From positions 131,003,388 to 131,067,387 of the forward strand of contig NC_134644.1 of assembly GCF_030463565.1 (NCBI RefSeq): a stretch of DNA of 64,000 nt. The letters run 5' to 3'. A program made the position numbers and the translations under genes. The notes beneath the pieces are model-generated. The model saw only the letters and a program-made list of their open reading frames with translations, searched no databases and was not told the DNA's origin. The stretch comes from Pelecanus crispus (taxonomy: Eukaryota; Chordata; Aves; Pelecaniformes; Pelecanidae). Shown here in pieces: positions 13,999-28,900 of the stretch (the stretch's first letter is position 1; the number at the start of each line of letters is the position of its first letter).

Positions 13999-16900
13999 CT
14001 GAAATACAACAAAAAATTAGATTGAGAAACATTCTGGAGAGTGGGGAGTAGGACAGTGGCAGGAAGTACAAAGTAGTGAAAGAGGAAAAAGCTTTTAAGT
14101 TTAGACTTATTCCTTCAAATAATGTCTACTGCCGACAGTCAACTGGAGCTACTATGAGAGTAATGAAGCTTTAGATACCCATCATCTATCCCTCTGAAAA
14201 TACGGTATGAGCCAAAGATCAACAAAACTGGAAAAAGAGAAAGCCCAGTGGTAATATTTAGAAGTCCTGGCAACTGTTACAGAACACCCATGAAGCCCAC
14301 AGATTTTGCTTGCTGAATATACATATTAGAAGGTGTGGCAAAGTATTTAAAAGGATCTCTTCCCATAACCCAGCTGCATGAGCACAAGTAATACCAATGG
14401 ACATACTGGCAATTTAACACATAGCCTAGCAAAACAGACACTGACTAAATATGTTCAAGTTTGAAGAAAGAAAAGATATTCAAGCCAGGCCCACTGTATA
14501 ACAACACTTTAAATAAAGTGTTTTCCTCACCTGCATTTTGAAGTGCACTAAGTAACTTATTTTACACCTGTCCTCTCAACACTGGAACAAACACCCACCA
14601 AGTTCTTAGCATTTGCCTTGAGCAACAATATCTAAATTCTATGGAAAAATACTGCACAATTCTTCTGAATGTTCCTATCTTTCAGTGTCTTCTGTGAAAG
14701 CAGCTCAACACTTCATAGAACAAAGAAGCTGAAAGAGGTCGTTAGTAATATCTGGGTTGTTGCTTGTTACAGAAAATGAACTTCAATAATTGTATCACTT
14801 TATCAGCTGAAAGAGAGGTTTCAGGACCTGTGAAATGTAGGCATTCTTTTTCCATTGCTAGTCACACACTTAGCACCACAGTTTTTCTCACTACACAGGT
14901 ATACCAACCTACACAGGTTAAACATTAGAAGCAGTTCAGATAAACGTTGTTCAGAATGAAGCCTTTTTTTTAAAAAAAAAAAAAACAAACCCTAAATCAA
15001 GAGTATGCACTCTTGCTTTATATCCTGGTTTTGGCTGGGATAGAGTTCATTTTCTTCCTAGTAGCAGGCATAGTGCTGTGTTTTGGATTTAGTAGGAGAA
15101 GAATGTTGATAACACGCTGATGTTTTAGTTGTTGCTAAGTACTGCTTATGCTAGTCAAGGACTTTTCAGCTTCCCATGCTCTGCCAGGTGCACAAGAAGC
15201 TGGGAGGGGGCAGAGCTGACCCAAACTGCCCAAAGGGCTATTTCATACCATATGAGGTCATGCTCAGGATATAAACTGGGGCAAGTTGGCTGGGGGGCAG
15301 CGATTGCTGCTCGGGAACTGTCTGGGTGTCAGTCGGCAGGTGGTGAGCCACTGCGTTGTGCATCATTTGCTCTGTATATTATTAATACTATTATGTTGTT
15401 ATTATTGCTACTACTATTTTACTTTATTTCAATTATTAAAAAACTGTTCTTATCTCAACCCACGAGTTTTCTCACTTGCAATCTTCTGAATCGCTCCCCC
15501 ATCCCACCAGGGCAGGGGGAGTGAGAGAGCAGCTGTGTGGTGCTTAGTTGCTGGCTAGGGTTAAACCACAACACCTTTTTTTTTTTTTTTAAGTAAAAAA
15601 CATCAGTTCCTATTGCAGATTTCAAAAACTAGTTTTCAGTTTAGTGTCCTGTTGAATAGCTTATTTCCTATGCATTACAATCCCTATCACACAATGAAGT
15701 TTAGCATCACAACTGTACCACCTGACAGCACTTTTCTCAGTTTTAAAGTTATCTAGAAAAGCAAAGTTCCTGTAAAATATAATGTTAATTTCAAACTCCA
15801 CTAGCAAAGAAAATAACACACAATTTGTATGCTGAGCCATACATTATGTTTTAGCACCTTCCTTCACAGCTTTATCAGGTGTTGCTGCAGGATCCCAGTC
15901 TTTTAATGCTTGGGCTACACTCAATAGATACGACTCTTGATCATAATAGGTAGGTTACCACCCTCAGAGTAGAGACTCCTGAAGGCAAAGAAGGAAATGA
16001 GCTGCTCTCTTGTGGTTTTACAGGACTGAAACTGTACCACCAAAATAAACAAAATTGGACAGCCATCCAAAAACACAGCCAGCAACTATGGAAGGGTTTC
16101 CAAACTCACTTCCTTCTGCTCCCTCAGTGGTTTTCTTCTTTGTTTCGTGCCTATATGGATGCACTGATTCTAGTATTTCTTCTCTGACATTGTGGAATAA
16201 TTGCTGGAGGTGACAGAGTGCAGCATATTCAGCAAAAAAATCTCTGAGAAGGCAGAGTAAGGACATACAGTAGATAGTACAGTATCTTCCCTACAAAACC
16301 TTCTATTTCAGTCATTCATTTGCAGATGTGAGGTTTAAGTCCAGGGACAAGGAAAAGCTCTTATCCCATTCCCCCATACAGAATGAGTATCTGCAGTTAC
16401 CACTCCACATTGCCATGCTGCAAACCCAGGTGAAAACCCCATACTGTTCCTACCCCATCATTTCTTTAGCCACCATCAAGGGCCACAGAAATGCAAAAAC
16501 CTTGTCGCACCTGCTGTTACAAGTAACAGTTAATTTTCTATCTGGTTATCACTTGCAATTGAGTGTCATTCGTTAACCTAGGACAAGTTCTTCCATGGTC
16601 TACGCTGGATGATGAGAGGGATTGGTAAGATACCAATAGGAGGGATTTAGACATCTTCTCAACATGAAGCTTTCATGTACAGCCTTAGGAGAGCAGATCA
16701 ATAGGTTATTCTGCCAGGCCTTTGGTCAATTCTCCCTCCAATCTTCCACTAAAACTCAAGCTACCAAGAGTAGCTAAAGTAGGCCCCTGTTCTTTCTCTG
16801 TTAAAATACATACTAAAAGGACAAGAAGATTTAAGCTTTTTATTTTTTTTTCATATTGGTATTTCATCACATCAGGAGGTTAAGTAGCACTGTAAGCTTC

Positions 16901-19900
16901 AGTCTTCACACATAAATTGGACACAGGTGTCCCTCACTATGCTATTACAAATAAAGTGTCTAAGATTTTTTTTTATTTATCCTGCACTATTACTTAGTTA
17001 AATCTTCACAGAAAAACTGTGAGTTTAGAATTACTGTTTTCCCCACAAAATTAAAATTACCTTTAAGAATGCAAGCATTCAACACATTGCACTATAAGAG
17101 CGTGTACGATGAAAGAAGGATAGATCCTATCACCAAGATAACAAATCACTTCACAAAATATTCAAAACAATATCTGACAGATTAGAGGTGCAGGCTGCGA
17201 GGGAAAGTACTGAGGTATTAGACTTGGTTTTTTAAATTACAAGCTATAAACCCATGAATTGGACCACTTCTCCCTATTTTAAGCTTATTTTGTCAGTCCT
17301 TCCCTCATAACTGCAGAAAAAGACCACCTTTACTATAACAAAGGCATTGTGGTTGGTCTTTTGCAAGCACATCCAAGTTTCTAAGATGGTTAACTCAGAA
17401 GCAAAAGTACACAACATATGAGTGTGGCCACTACTGGCACAGATTCATGCGTGCCTGATCAGCTCATGCTATAGACTAAGAAAAAAAACATATCCTGCTA
17501 ACATTTGACATAGCTGAACTTTTAGGCCTGCATACCCATTGTCTTCCAATATACAATCTTACAAGTAGTATCATTTTTCCCTTCTAACCAGGCCAAGCAG
17601 ATCTGCAGGGTGTCACTCAATGTGTGTTCTACAAGATGTACAAAATTCAAGTACAAAGTTGTGGAAAAAGAGCAAAATACTGTCCTGGCCAACAACAAAT
17701 TCAGTCACCAATTCTTTCCACTAGAAAGCTGCCTTTTACCTTGAGTAGGCATTGTATTATTTTATATAATACTTCAAAAGCCAGTCAGAAGTAGTAAACA
17801 TTTTCTCAATACAAATATACCAGCTGTCCAGCAATTATATAAGCCTCATTTTTCTTTTAAATTATTTGAAGGGATGAAGGGAAATTAAATTCTATGTACC
17901 AGTAGTCCAGTAATATTAAGCATGTCTACATATAATAGTTTATTCCTTAACTGCTTTCCAGAAAGGGAAAGAAAGTTACCATATGCTTAATGGTGCTCCC
18001 TCAAGTTAATAAGCATCTGGAAAAATCAGTGCTCTCCCACATAGACAGACTTATAATTAAGCACATCATTTTGGTATACTCCCCATGCTGGGGTTGTAGA
18101 GCTGAACTCTGTGGATATTTCTAAGGTACCTTGCAACAGTTCCTAGTAGCACTAACTTGGAATCAGCACTAGAAACCATGCAACACAGAAAAAGCAGGCA
18201 ATTCAGCCTCCAGCATTAATAATCAAAATGTAAAGTACCTTGGAAGTTCAAATTTGCAAGTTTAGCTCTTTGGAACAAAAAGTTCTGCTTTGACCATCTT
18301 CCTCCCACTGGAACAGAAAGGCCTTTATAAAGGTCAGGTTTAGCCCCCTTCTGACTTCCTCCTACATAAAACCATCCTTATTACAGAGCAGATGAAGCTG
18401 GTCCAGACAAGCTTGCATTTACAGTTAACTGCATTCAAATGTGAAACAATTGATTCAGTATAAATTTACAAGAGCACAAAACATTACCTCTGCATTGCAG
18501 AGGAGCATCAATACATGCAAGCATAGTACATCACTTTGTAGTCCTCCATTTCTCAACTAAAGCTCAAATCAACAAAACTTGGAACGCCCCATTCTCTCAC
18601 TTCCTTGGGCTTTCAGAGGTCTGACAGTGAGGCATAAGTCACTTCCATTTGCAAATTAATCTTTCATTCATATTAGAATAACTGTGAGATTCCTTCCACC
18701 CTAGCAATTTCCTCTTTACAGGCCTCATCTTTAAACACATGTTTTCCAAGGTATCCAAAGTGCTTTTTCCAAGAAGAAAAGGAAACTTAGAGGTGAATTC
18801 ATTAATCTGTTGCATCTCCAATCCTTATTTCAATGTGTTGCTTCATTCAGTTTAATTTAATTGGGCTTGTTGGCATGAGACACACTGATAGCTTCAAGCT
18901 GAGGTATACTTAAGTGTTATGGTAATTGCAACAAATGCTTAGAGGTCACTTAGGAAAAGGCACAAGGAACTGATCCAACACATAAGCCACCAAATTCAGC
19001 AAGTATGGAATAAGGAGATAATTGCAAACTGGCATAAGACCCTATCTGAAAATTTTATACTGATTTTTCAGATTGAGCAAAAGACCACTGTCAACAAACA
19101 GTCTAGGGACATGGTTTAGTCTAGTCTACCCTTAATTGGTTTAGTGTGTACTTGGTAATGTTAGGTTAATGGTTGGACTGGATGATCTTAAAGGTCTTTT
19201 CCAACCTAAACGATCCTATGATTCTATGATAGATGGGAAAGTCTTAAGGTATATACAACAGATTTCTAGAGGTCATGTGCTAAAAGGAACAAGCCTTGCA
19301 GTTTAAGAACTACTATTTTTAGTGTTATACTCCAAATTCCAGTGCAGTTAGGTTTACCTGTCTTTTAAGGAAAACTGAAAATTCTTCTTTCTGGCAGGCA
19401 AGGGAAGAAAAGTAGATGAAGCACAGAAGAAACAAAGGGTGCAATTTTACTATTCTCTCTTTTCTAACAAAGTTTATCTTAAATCTTGCTTAAATCCAAT
19501 TTATTAAAGAACTATGTTAGCCAAAAAAATATTTAACAGTCTTGAACATCTGTAATTTCTAGCTTGTTTAGCAGACTGAGGTTCTTAAGAAGCAGAATAC
19601 TTTCCTTTGACAAAGAACAATACAAAAATATTGATTTTATTTTTCTCCATCTAGAGTCCCATGCTTTTGAAAGTGAAAATAAAAAGCTAGTTTTGAAGAA
19701 ATTCTTTCCCTTATGAAAGAGTCCAGAAGTGTAGCAAAGCTACAATAAAAAGTCTGCCACATGACTCGAGCAACTCTTTAAAAGACACTGCCAACATACA
19801 CTGTTACAGACAAATCATAAAGATACAACAAATAGTTAAACAAACAAGTTCAAAGGAGAGGCAGCAGATGGAATAGTTTGAACAGATAGAACAGATTTGC

Positions 19901-22900
19901 CATCCTTATGTTGCATTTCTACTGTGGGTCTAATAACCTGGGTTTGTTGAGAGACAGACCAGTTTTGGTCATTTATTGTGGCTTCACAAGTAGGTATTCA
20001 AGTTACACAATTGATGCATTCCCAGCTCTAAGCAGGCTAACCTGTCCCTTGAAAGCACTGGTCTTGTAAGTGTTACACTGCTGCAAAAACAACTCCACAG
20101 ATGTGACAATCCCTGGAACCTTCTGAGCTGTAAACATGAAGCGGCAACATCAGGACAAGGTTGCGACCATCTCTCAAGTCCCCATCTAATCCAGTGGGGG
20201 ACAAAGCTGGCATGGCCATCCTTGAACCCATTCCAGCCACATACACCTGCCTTTCTCACAGGGCACTCATCCAGTCATTCTGGTGAGACAGTGGTTTTTG
20301 TTCATTTAACTCTCAAGCAAATTGTTTCCTCCTAATAAGCTCCCTTGAACCTGGCTACTGCAGTACCACATTAACACTAGTGGTGGCCAAAAGAAAGGCA
20401 GATGGAGCTGGAGAGGGGCCACCACAGATGCATTTGCTTTGTCACAGAGCCACAGCCATGGAAGTCAGTAAAGCAAATAAAGAAACCAGGCTCAAATCAA
20501 ACCTGGAGCTATGTTAATATTTGGTTCCTGAAATAAATATTAGCATGTCATACTGCTGGATCAGAAATTATACTACTGCATATTTTTATATACAAAATAT
20601 ATACTATACATATTTAAGAAAATATATATTTTATACATTACATGCACTGCTCTTCACAGAAGTAAACAGAAGTAGTACAGCTATGAAAGCAGCAAACTAA
20701 AAAACAAAGAGGCATCTTCCTAGAGAGCTGGGCTGGGAAGATTGCCCAAGCCAGAGGGCTACCACACAGGAAAACTGCAGTTCTCTTCCGTCACTTGTTT
20801 GCAGAATACAATTTTCTTCCTTGACTCATTGGATTAATGCAATATGAAGTATTTCAAGAGGAAAAAAAAAGGTGTTAAAGATTATAAAATATTTGTCTAT
20901 TATATACCAATGCAGACCATAAGTAGTGCAGAAGGCAAGACAGAGCAAACAAACAAAAAGAAACTAAACAGCCTGAATGGTTGAGCAGAGGGATTTAAAC
21001 ATTAAAGTTTCTTTTTTTTTTTTTCCAAATGAAGCCTGCCTTCAGCTGAATGCAATAATATTAACAATCTACAGATTACCTCCTGATTACTGAAAACATT
21101 AGTCACAGCATGGTTTATAGCCCTCCTTATGACGTGAAATGCAAAACTAATGTGTGTCTTCAGACTCAGAAACTGCAAGAACCTCCTCTTCATTCAGCAG
21201 TTTCCCTTCAGAGAGGTTTTGTCCATTTTTTGAAAGATTAATTCTAGACTTCCAGTTCACAACTTTACATACAAGCTATAAAGAAACAGGAGATCAATGA
21301 GCTCCTATTACAAGGCTATTACTCAAACTTTTTATTAGATTTTAAAAGAAAAACTTATGCAATTCAATATATGCCTTTCTATTAGAGAGACAAGTTATAT
21401 GTCATTTTTCACTTATAAAATGCGCTATGAGCTAACACTTATACAGAGCCATTCTGTGAATTAAAAAGAACCAACTTGACTAAACCATGCAACTTGGTTT
21501 GAAAGTGGGTTTATATTTAATCAGAAGATTTAGTTGCCACAATGAACAGCAAGCAAAATGCTTTCAACACTTAGGAGCTTTAGGTTTGCACAGAATATTT
21601 CAGAATGACTGACACAGATCATGTTTAACTGAATTTTCCTATCAGGAAATCAAATCTTTAAGGTACAACTAATCAGAAATGAAATTACCAAAAAGTTACT
21701 TCTTTGGTGACATGCTTTTTCAGCATAGCACATGAAAATGAACATTTTCTTTGAAAAAAGAAATGCAAACTGAGCAGGATGTTCAATATTTACAAAATAC
21801 TTGTTCCACATTAATGGAAGCTCTAGAAAAACTGAAGTGTGGTTTACAAACAGTGCAGATCTCATGACAGAAAACATGATCACAGTGTGAAATCCTGGAG
21901 AGCACATGCACAATACAAAACCACAGTCCCTACCTGTATAGAATGAGGCTTTACAAGAACACATATTTACGTTCAAATAAAAAGATGGAACACTCATACT
22001 AGATAGCAAGTGTGCCTATAACTAATTGGATTTTTGCCTAACTTGTCTCATTCTAGCTAGGAACTGTCCTCTTAAAAATAGGTATTGTTTTTATCAGGGA
22101 CACAATCTATCTTCTCAAACTTTTCAGTTAGTTAACCTCTGTTAACTACTAAAAAGGAATTGTATTGATGATGAAGGCTAAGAAACAGGATAAATAAACA
22201 CAGTGGATTGCATTATCATGTAGGCATTGTTTCCTAGGTTTAGAGCCTACTCTATTAAGCTTTACACATCTGAGTGTTGGGATGGGAGGTGGGGGGGGAA
22301 GGGAGCAAACTTCATGGCTGCCAGTTAACTATCATTATACCTTGCATTTCTCACTACCAAAAGCAAGCAAGGAACAGAAGCTATCTTAGGAAACACATGG
22401 TGTCCTGGTTTCAGCTGGGATAGCGTTAATTTTCTTCCTAGTAGCTGGCATAGTGCTGTGGTTTGGATTTAGGATGAGAATAATGTTGATAGCAACAACT
22501 AAAACACCGGTGTGTTAAGTACTGTGTACACTAGTCAAGGACTTTTCAACTTCCCAGGTGCACAAGAACCTGTGAAGGGGCACAGCCAGGACAGCTGGCC
22601 CCAACTGACCAAAGGGGTATTCCATACCATATGACGTCGTGCTCAGTGTACAAGCTGCGGGGAGTTGGTTGCGGGTGAGTGACCACTGCTCAGGGACTGG
22701 CTGGGCATCGGTTGGTGGGTGGTGAGGAATGGCATCGTGCATCACTTGCTTTGTATATTCTTATTATTACTATGACTACTACTACTATTTTACTTTATTT
22801 CAATTACTAAACTGTTCTTATCTCAACCCATGAGTTTTCTCACTTTTACTCTTCCAATTCTCTCCCCCATCCAGGAGCGAGCAAGCAGCTGTGTAGTGCC

Positions 22901-25900
22901 TACCACTGGCTAGGGTTAAATCACGACACATGGGCTTTGGAGAGCAAAGTTTATACGAAAGAAAAATAGTGACAAATGCTGAATGTTCCACGCAAACTCT
23001 ATAAAACCACAGCTTCTAGATATACTGCAAGTCCAGCATACTGGAAATCCTAGGCAGTTGCAGATTTTTTTAACGTCTCTCTCTCCATAACATCATTTTA
23101 AAAGACAGAAAGCAAGTGATTTTTGCAGTCAAATCCACCTGTGGTTTCAGCAGCACTTGTATGAATACTGAAGAACTTTTGACCTATAGAGGTTAAACCA
23201 CTGCATTTTACTTTACATTTGCACAAACAAAAGAGCATAATCACACACGATCCACCTCTGCACATCTCAGCTAGGCGGGATATCATAACAATTCTCTCTT
23301 ATTTCTGACCTCTGGCCCCCAATTCCCAACAGCACTGCTGCTGACAGAGCAAGAAAAGTAATATGCTGCACTTACTACATGAATCACGAACAAAGTTCCC
23401 TGGGCCTAACCCAGCTAGAAGACAAGTGGTGGAAACTGATGGACTGTGTTCTAGATGACCAGTAAGGTCATAAATAAATTACACATTAAGTGCAGAACAT
23501 CTAGAATTCACCTAGCTCTTCATCTAGCTCTTATTTTAGTGAAGTAATAGAAGGTTGGAATTAACCACTTTAGAATGAAGCCAGGAGACTACAGGTTCAC
23601 AAATCTTGAAGACAGATTATTCCCACTGCTCAACTTCAGGCAACAAAGCTGCTCTGCACTGCCCTGAAAAACAACCTGCTTCTCTTCAGTGTTCAGAGGG
23701 AGCTTGGGCTTCTAACTGTAGGTGCTCTGAGTCACAACATCCCATTCATGAAGTTCAGTAAAATGTTGTGCTGTGAAGCACATGAAAGGCACGTGCTTCA
23801 TCTGTAGAGATTAACATATTGGGTTTCTTTAAAGCGATAAATGTAAGTGCTGTCAGTTTAGAACTTAACTATTTGATTCTTTTAAAGTCTGCATCATTAA
23901 AAACATTGCTCCAACCAGCATTAAGTTCCCAAAACCAGTTCCTAATACTAAAATGGTCAAGTTGGGTATTGCCTCTGAACATCAGCAAAGACAAGGAATA
24001 AGGAGATGATGTTTCTCATACACAGTTAAAGCACAAATTAAACAGGACACAAAAAAATCTGCACCATCATTGCCATGCCGAACTCCCCCATCTGCCAATA
24101 ACAGGTTTTTACCATCAGCATGGGGTGCCACGACTAATACAATTAGTTCAAGTGAGATTAAAACACAGGATAAATTACCATTTAAACACATGAAGTGATG
24201 CTAAAAAGACACCTTCGCTCCCTGCTTCAAGTGCATGATCATTTAACATGCAAATGTAACTGGAATATTTCACCTGAACTTACCTCATCTGAGAAGCTGA
24301 CACCAGTTACTGCTTTTGCCACCTAGTTTCACCATTAAACAGAATGCCTGACAGTCTGGTTTCCCCCCCATTTATCCCTGACTTAAAAACCCCTAAGGAA
24401 AGGCCAGCTGAGCAGCCTGTAATGAACTATTCAAATTACTTAGGAGCTAATTGTCTCCAAGTTGAGTTATTAGCAGTCTAATGATACAGCTGCATTTTAA
24501 GCAGAATGCCACTTCAGCTGCCCCATGACACTCCTTCCATTCAGGTACCAGTTTTCCTTACTCTGCTGCTTCAGGCACAGCATTTGCACCAAGCCCCAAC
24601 CTGGCAGAGCAAGCCCTTATTTTCTCAGCCCTTTCTTGCTTAGCTTCCAGATCCAGGAAGAGCCTGACTACCTCCATCATGCATGTGTCTCAGATAATAA
24701 TGCGGAGTTGTTCCACGCCAGTTAAATTCAAGGGAAAAAAAAAATTGCTTTGAGTGCAATAACCGGAATTCCAAAGCACATGGAACAAAGGGGGAAAATT
24801 ACTATTGTTTCCCCAGCTCTGAAGAGTAAGGTAAGCAAAACCTTGAAGTTGCCAAGTAATCCATCTTATGACAAAGCAAATCTAAGTCAGTAGGTACTTG
24901 AACCGCACTGTGCAGCTGTTGGGGGACTCTGCTCTCTCTTCTCCTCAAACAAGCTATGAAACAGAAGAGCTCCTGACACACATCAGAAGCCAGATCTATA
25001 CAAAGACAGATGTAGCTTCCTACGTACAAATGATGTATCATTTTTGTAGCTCAAGCTCTCTGATGTCCATTCCAGGGGGAACACTGCTTTGGCAAATATG
25101 AGCCAAGGACAATGTGTCCCAAAGGCTTGTTCCAATAAGAATTAAACAAGAACATATCCCCTACAGAGATGACAATATGAATCCGAAAATGGCACCAACT
25201 TACACAGATCCTTTTTATTGACACCTCTGAAGATCTGAAACTAGATGTAATTACAATCTCTCTGTCTCAAGTCTACAGGTTCACAAACTGTGAAAAGCAG
25301 ACACAGAAATGTTCATGCCATTAAAAAAAACCAAGACAAATCTAGAAGACCAGATGTGATATTTTTAAAATTAGTATGCTTAAGTTGAAAATGAGAAAGA
25401 GCCAGGTTTCCAGGCATGCAAGAAAACTTTTACTACCAGATTTGTGGTAGGTTTGTGCTGGAGAAAGACCAGAGTTTTATATTTTTATTACCAGGTTTTC
25501 AAGACATCAAAACATACATGAAATGAGACCTGCAGAAAGTAAATTCAGTAACTAAGCCTTCCATGCTGTAATCTCTGTTTAGCTACAGCCAGTTTATAAT
25601 ACTCAGAATGCTTCAAATGTATCAGAACAGCATAGTGAGAAAAGAAGCATATCACCAAGCTGAGCAGCAGGGTGGATCACAATATATAATACTGCCCCAA
25701 AATTAGGTTGCACATGACCACACATTTAGTCTCCATATCCACACACTCACAAATTCAATGTTATTTACCAAAGTACTCCTTACACGTGGAGAATGTTAAC
25801 TCTGGATTTGTCACAGTAGGTTATTTAAATGTGTGTTTCTCTGCTACAGAGGGTTCCCACAGTACGAGAGAGGAAGCAGGATAAAATTAATATTATAACA

Positions 25901-28900
25901 CGCACAGAAGTTAAAACCCATATTCTTCAGAAGAAAAGGGGGAAAACTAGCTTTGTTTTACAGAAAATACACTGCAGGGAAAGAGGACAAGAGCTTTTTG
26001 TCAGCCTTGCTAGCCTGTCTTCTACAGCAAGTAGGTGACTTAAAGAACCTGTCAGAATATGCTTGATAAACCTTGTTCCCCTACCACTTTCACACTGTTA
26101 GTTAGCATCATCACTACTCAGCCTTTTAAAAAGATCACACTGTGTCAGAAGCAAAAACACTGACAAGTTATAGGTACTTCCAAGCACCAAGCTTTTCAGA
26201 AATAAAAAGTTATTTAATTTCAAAATTAAATTAGTTGTTTGTATCTCAACATCTATGTTCCAATGTACTCAGATGTACTGTTGCATTTTATCTTTCTCTA
26301 AGGCAATGCCAAACTGGAAATATGAGCTTTCATGAAATCATAATTAATAATCAGATTAAGAATTCCTAATTAGTATTTTTAACTCTCTATGCTTTATGCT
26401 TAGCTTACCTAATTAGTTTGGCAAGTAATACAAAGTTGTTATGTGACCACTGAAGTTTTCCAGAACTTCAGCCCTTCAATATATAAAGCCCCAATATAAA
26501 GGTCCTGTGCTCTGTTGGAAAGGCAGCATCATGACCAGCAAGTTCTTCAGGGGTTTTGGAGCTTTATTAGAGAACTAGTCAGAGAACTAGTCAACAAACA
26601 ATGAAAGAAAAACCTCACTTCAAATGTTATTCTCGGCAACGATGAAAGAGATACCAGTGAGTGATTTTCAACTTCATCTAACCAACCAGCCCATAAGCTT
26701 CTGCTACTCCAGGAGCTCAAGAAAAATTATACTTGCACCTCTTAAAATGGCAACAGAAAAGTAACAGCGTAGAGTGGGGGAAAGGACTAGAGCAAAGAAC
26801 AACAATGCAAAAGAATGGTCAGGCATGCACTTCGGCAGTTGCTTTGCAATTAAGTACTTGAAGCATAAACTCTTACAACTACATCAAGCTATGATTCCTT
26901 CAGCCGAGATTACGTTAGCTTGCTAAAATACCTACACACATCCGTAACATTTTGAAGACTGTAGTTTTGCAAGCCTAAATTACAGCTCATATTAAATATT
27001 AAGCAGTTCAAATAAGTTAAAATATATTGTTTGAATGAATTACTCATGTGACATTCAATCATGCAAGGTCAAGCTACTCAATTCAACTGCAACAAAAATA
27101 TACAGAAAAACTAGCTAAGATCTTACACATCAGCATCACTTTGCTCTATCATTGAAGGACTGCAGTCTTACCACATTAAAATGTTATTTCCCCCTTACAG
27201 AAATCTGCTGTCTTCAATCCTCTCTCCACAGCCTAATATTTCTTACTGTTAGTAGTATGTTAAATAATTTTCACATACCAGTTGTGAACCATCAGCTTCT
27301 GCACAGCCAGTAGTGCATTATAACGAACTTGTTGGTCTTCATGATGCATGTGGTTCATTACCAGCTGTTTACCACCAAGTTGTTCAATCACTCTGAAAGA
27401 GAGGATGGGAGCAGTTTTTTTGACATTACTTAGCTTCTGAGTAGCTATCCTATGCAACAACTTCATGCTCAAGGCATTAAGAGGTTAAATTTAAGTCACA
27501 TAATATTTATTTTATTAGAAGTATTTATTTCCTAACATATACATCTTATTTGACATTACAAATGCAGATCTCTCATACTACCTCCTGAATTTTCAATTAA
27601 GAATTAGTAACATCAGAAAGTGTTTGTACTGGATTCCTCTGTTTACTACCCACTAACTAATTCCATAAATTTTGAAATAAACAACAATTAAGGAAGGAGC
27701 CCTTTCCAGAGAGGGTTATTTACCCAGCTTGCTAAAGAACTCAATGTTGGCTTGAGAGGGTTGGCAGGGTACAGCACTCTATATTATTAGTTAGGAGGAG
27801 GTAGTGCCCTCCCCTCCATAAATTGATGAGGTCACTCCACTTTTTTGCATGAATAAAGCCCCAGTCCAGCACTGCCTAATCCAGAAAAAATGCTTGTAAT
27901 CACACCAACACCTATTAAACCAGGCACTTGGTACTCCTCATAGTGCTTTTTGCCATTCAAACTGTACTAGAGCCACAGCTATTCTTGCACAAGATGCAGA
28001 ACTGCCTGCTAAGTTACTGTTTCCAGAAAAACAATATGTTTGAGCTGCATCTTTCAGTACAAACTTCACCATAGTAGCCAGCCATAGCTTTTTAATAGCT
28101 ATACTAAATCCCATAGGAAATACTGATGAAACCTTGTATCACATGATGAATATATTCTTTCTCAAAAAAAAAAAAAAAACCAAACAAAAAAAACAAAACC
28201 AAAAAACCAGGAAGGCAACACACTTAAAACCTGAAAAAGTATCACATCCAGCATTTTGGTCTGTCATAGAAAGAAAGTTTGGAAAGAATTTGCAAGCAAT
28301 ACATAAACTGATTACTCACTGACTTGCATATGTTTTTTTTACATCAGTTCTCTCACAGGTCACTGAGTAGTTAAACATAATATCCTGTGAAGAGGCTATT
28401 GTTTGCATTACTCTTAACCTGATGCTATCCTGCCATTCTAAGCTTGCATTAGCTGTTTGCTTTATTACTGTTCTTTTCATGGCCAAAATAATGCATTATT
28501 GCTGCACAACACAACATGTTTTTGTAAACTGCAGAACAGTACAAAGCCATAGCGTGGAAATGAAAAAGAGAATTTCCCATTTCATTTTATAACTCAGTCA
28601 AAACCATCCTGGAGACCACAGGGAATATTATTTCCCAACAGTATTAAAACACAGAAGGATGTTTCATACAGGAGGAAGGTATTCAGAAAAGTGTAACTGT
28701 TTTAAGCTGGAAAATCCTCACCAAGCATTCAAGAAGTTATTAGTAATGTAACAGATTCAAAAACACCTTTATGTCTGCCTTAGGCTGTCTCACATTTTTA
28801 ATCACGAGTTAAATATAAAAGCACTGCACACAAAGACAAGACTATGAAACACAAACAAGAATTTTTTCCTCATTACAGGACTGACTTGAACACTGAATTT

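Larger units (their letters stand above)
13999..27278 (-). other. ATP6V1H: ATP6V1H intron 13 (13,280 bp)
   Basis: GT-AG intron. It contains family A solo LTRs at 15021-15573 and 22401-22928 and a CR1 tail at 19101-19230, all antisense to the gene, plus T- and A-runs (for example 21008-21024). I see no RNA gene or other coding region. Confidence 0.9.
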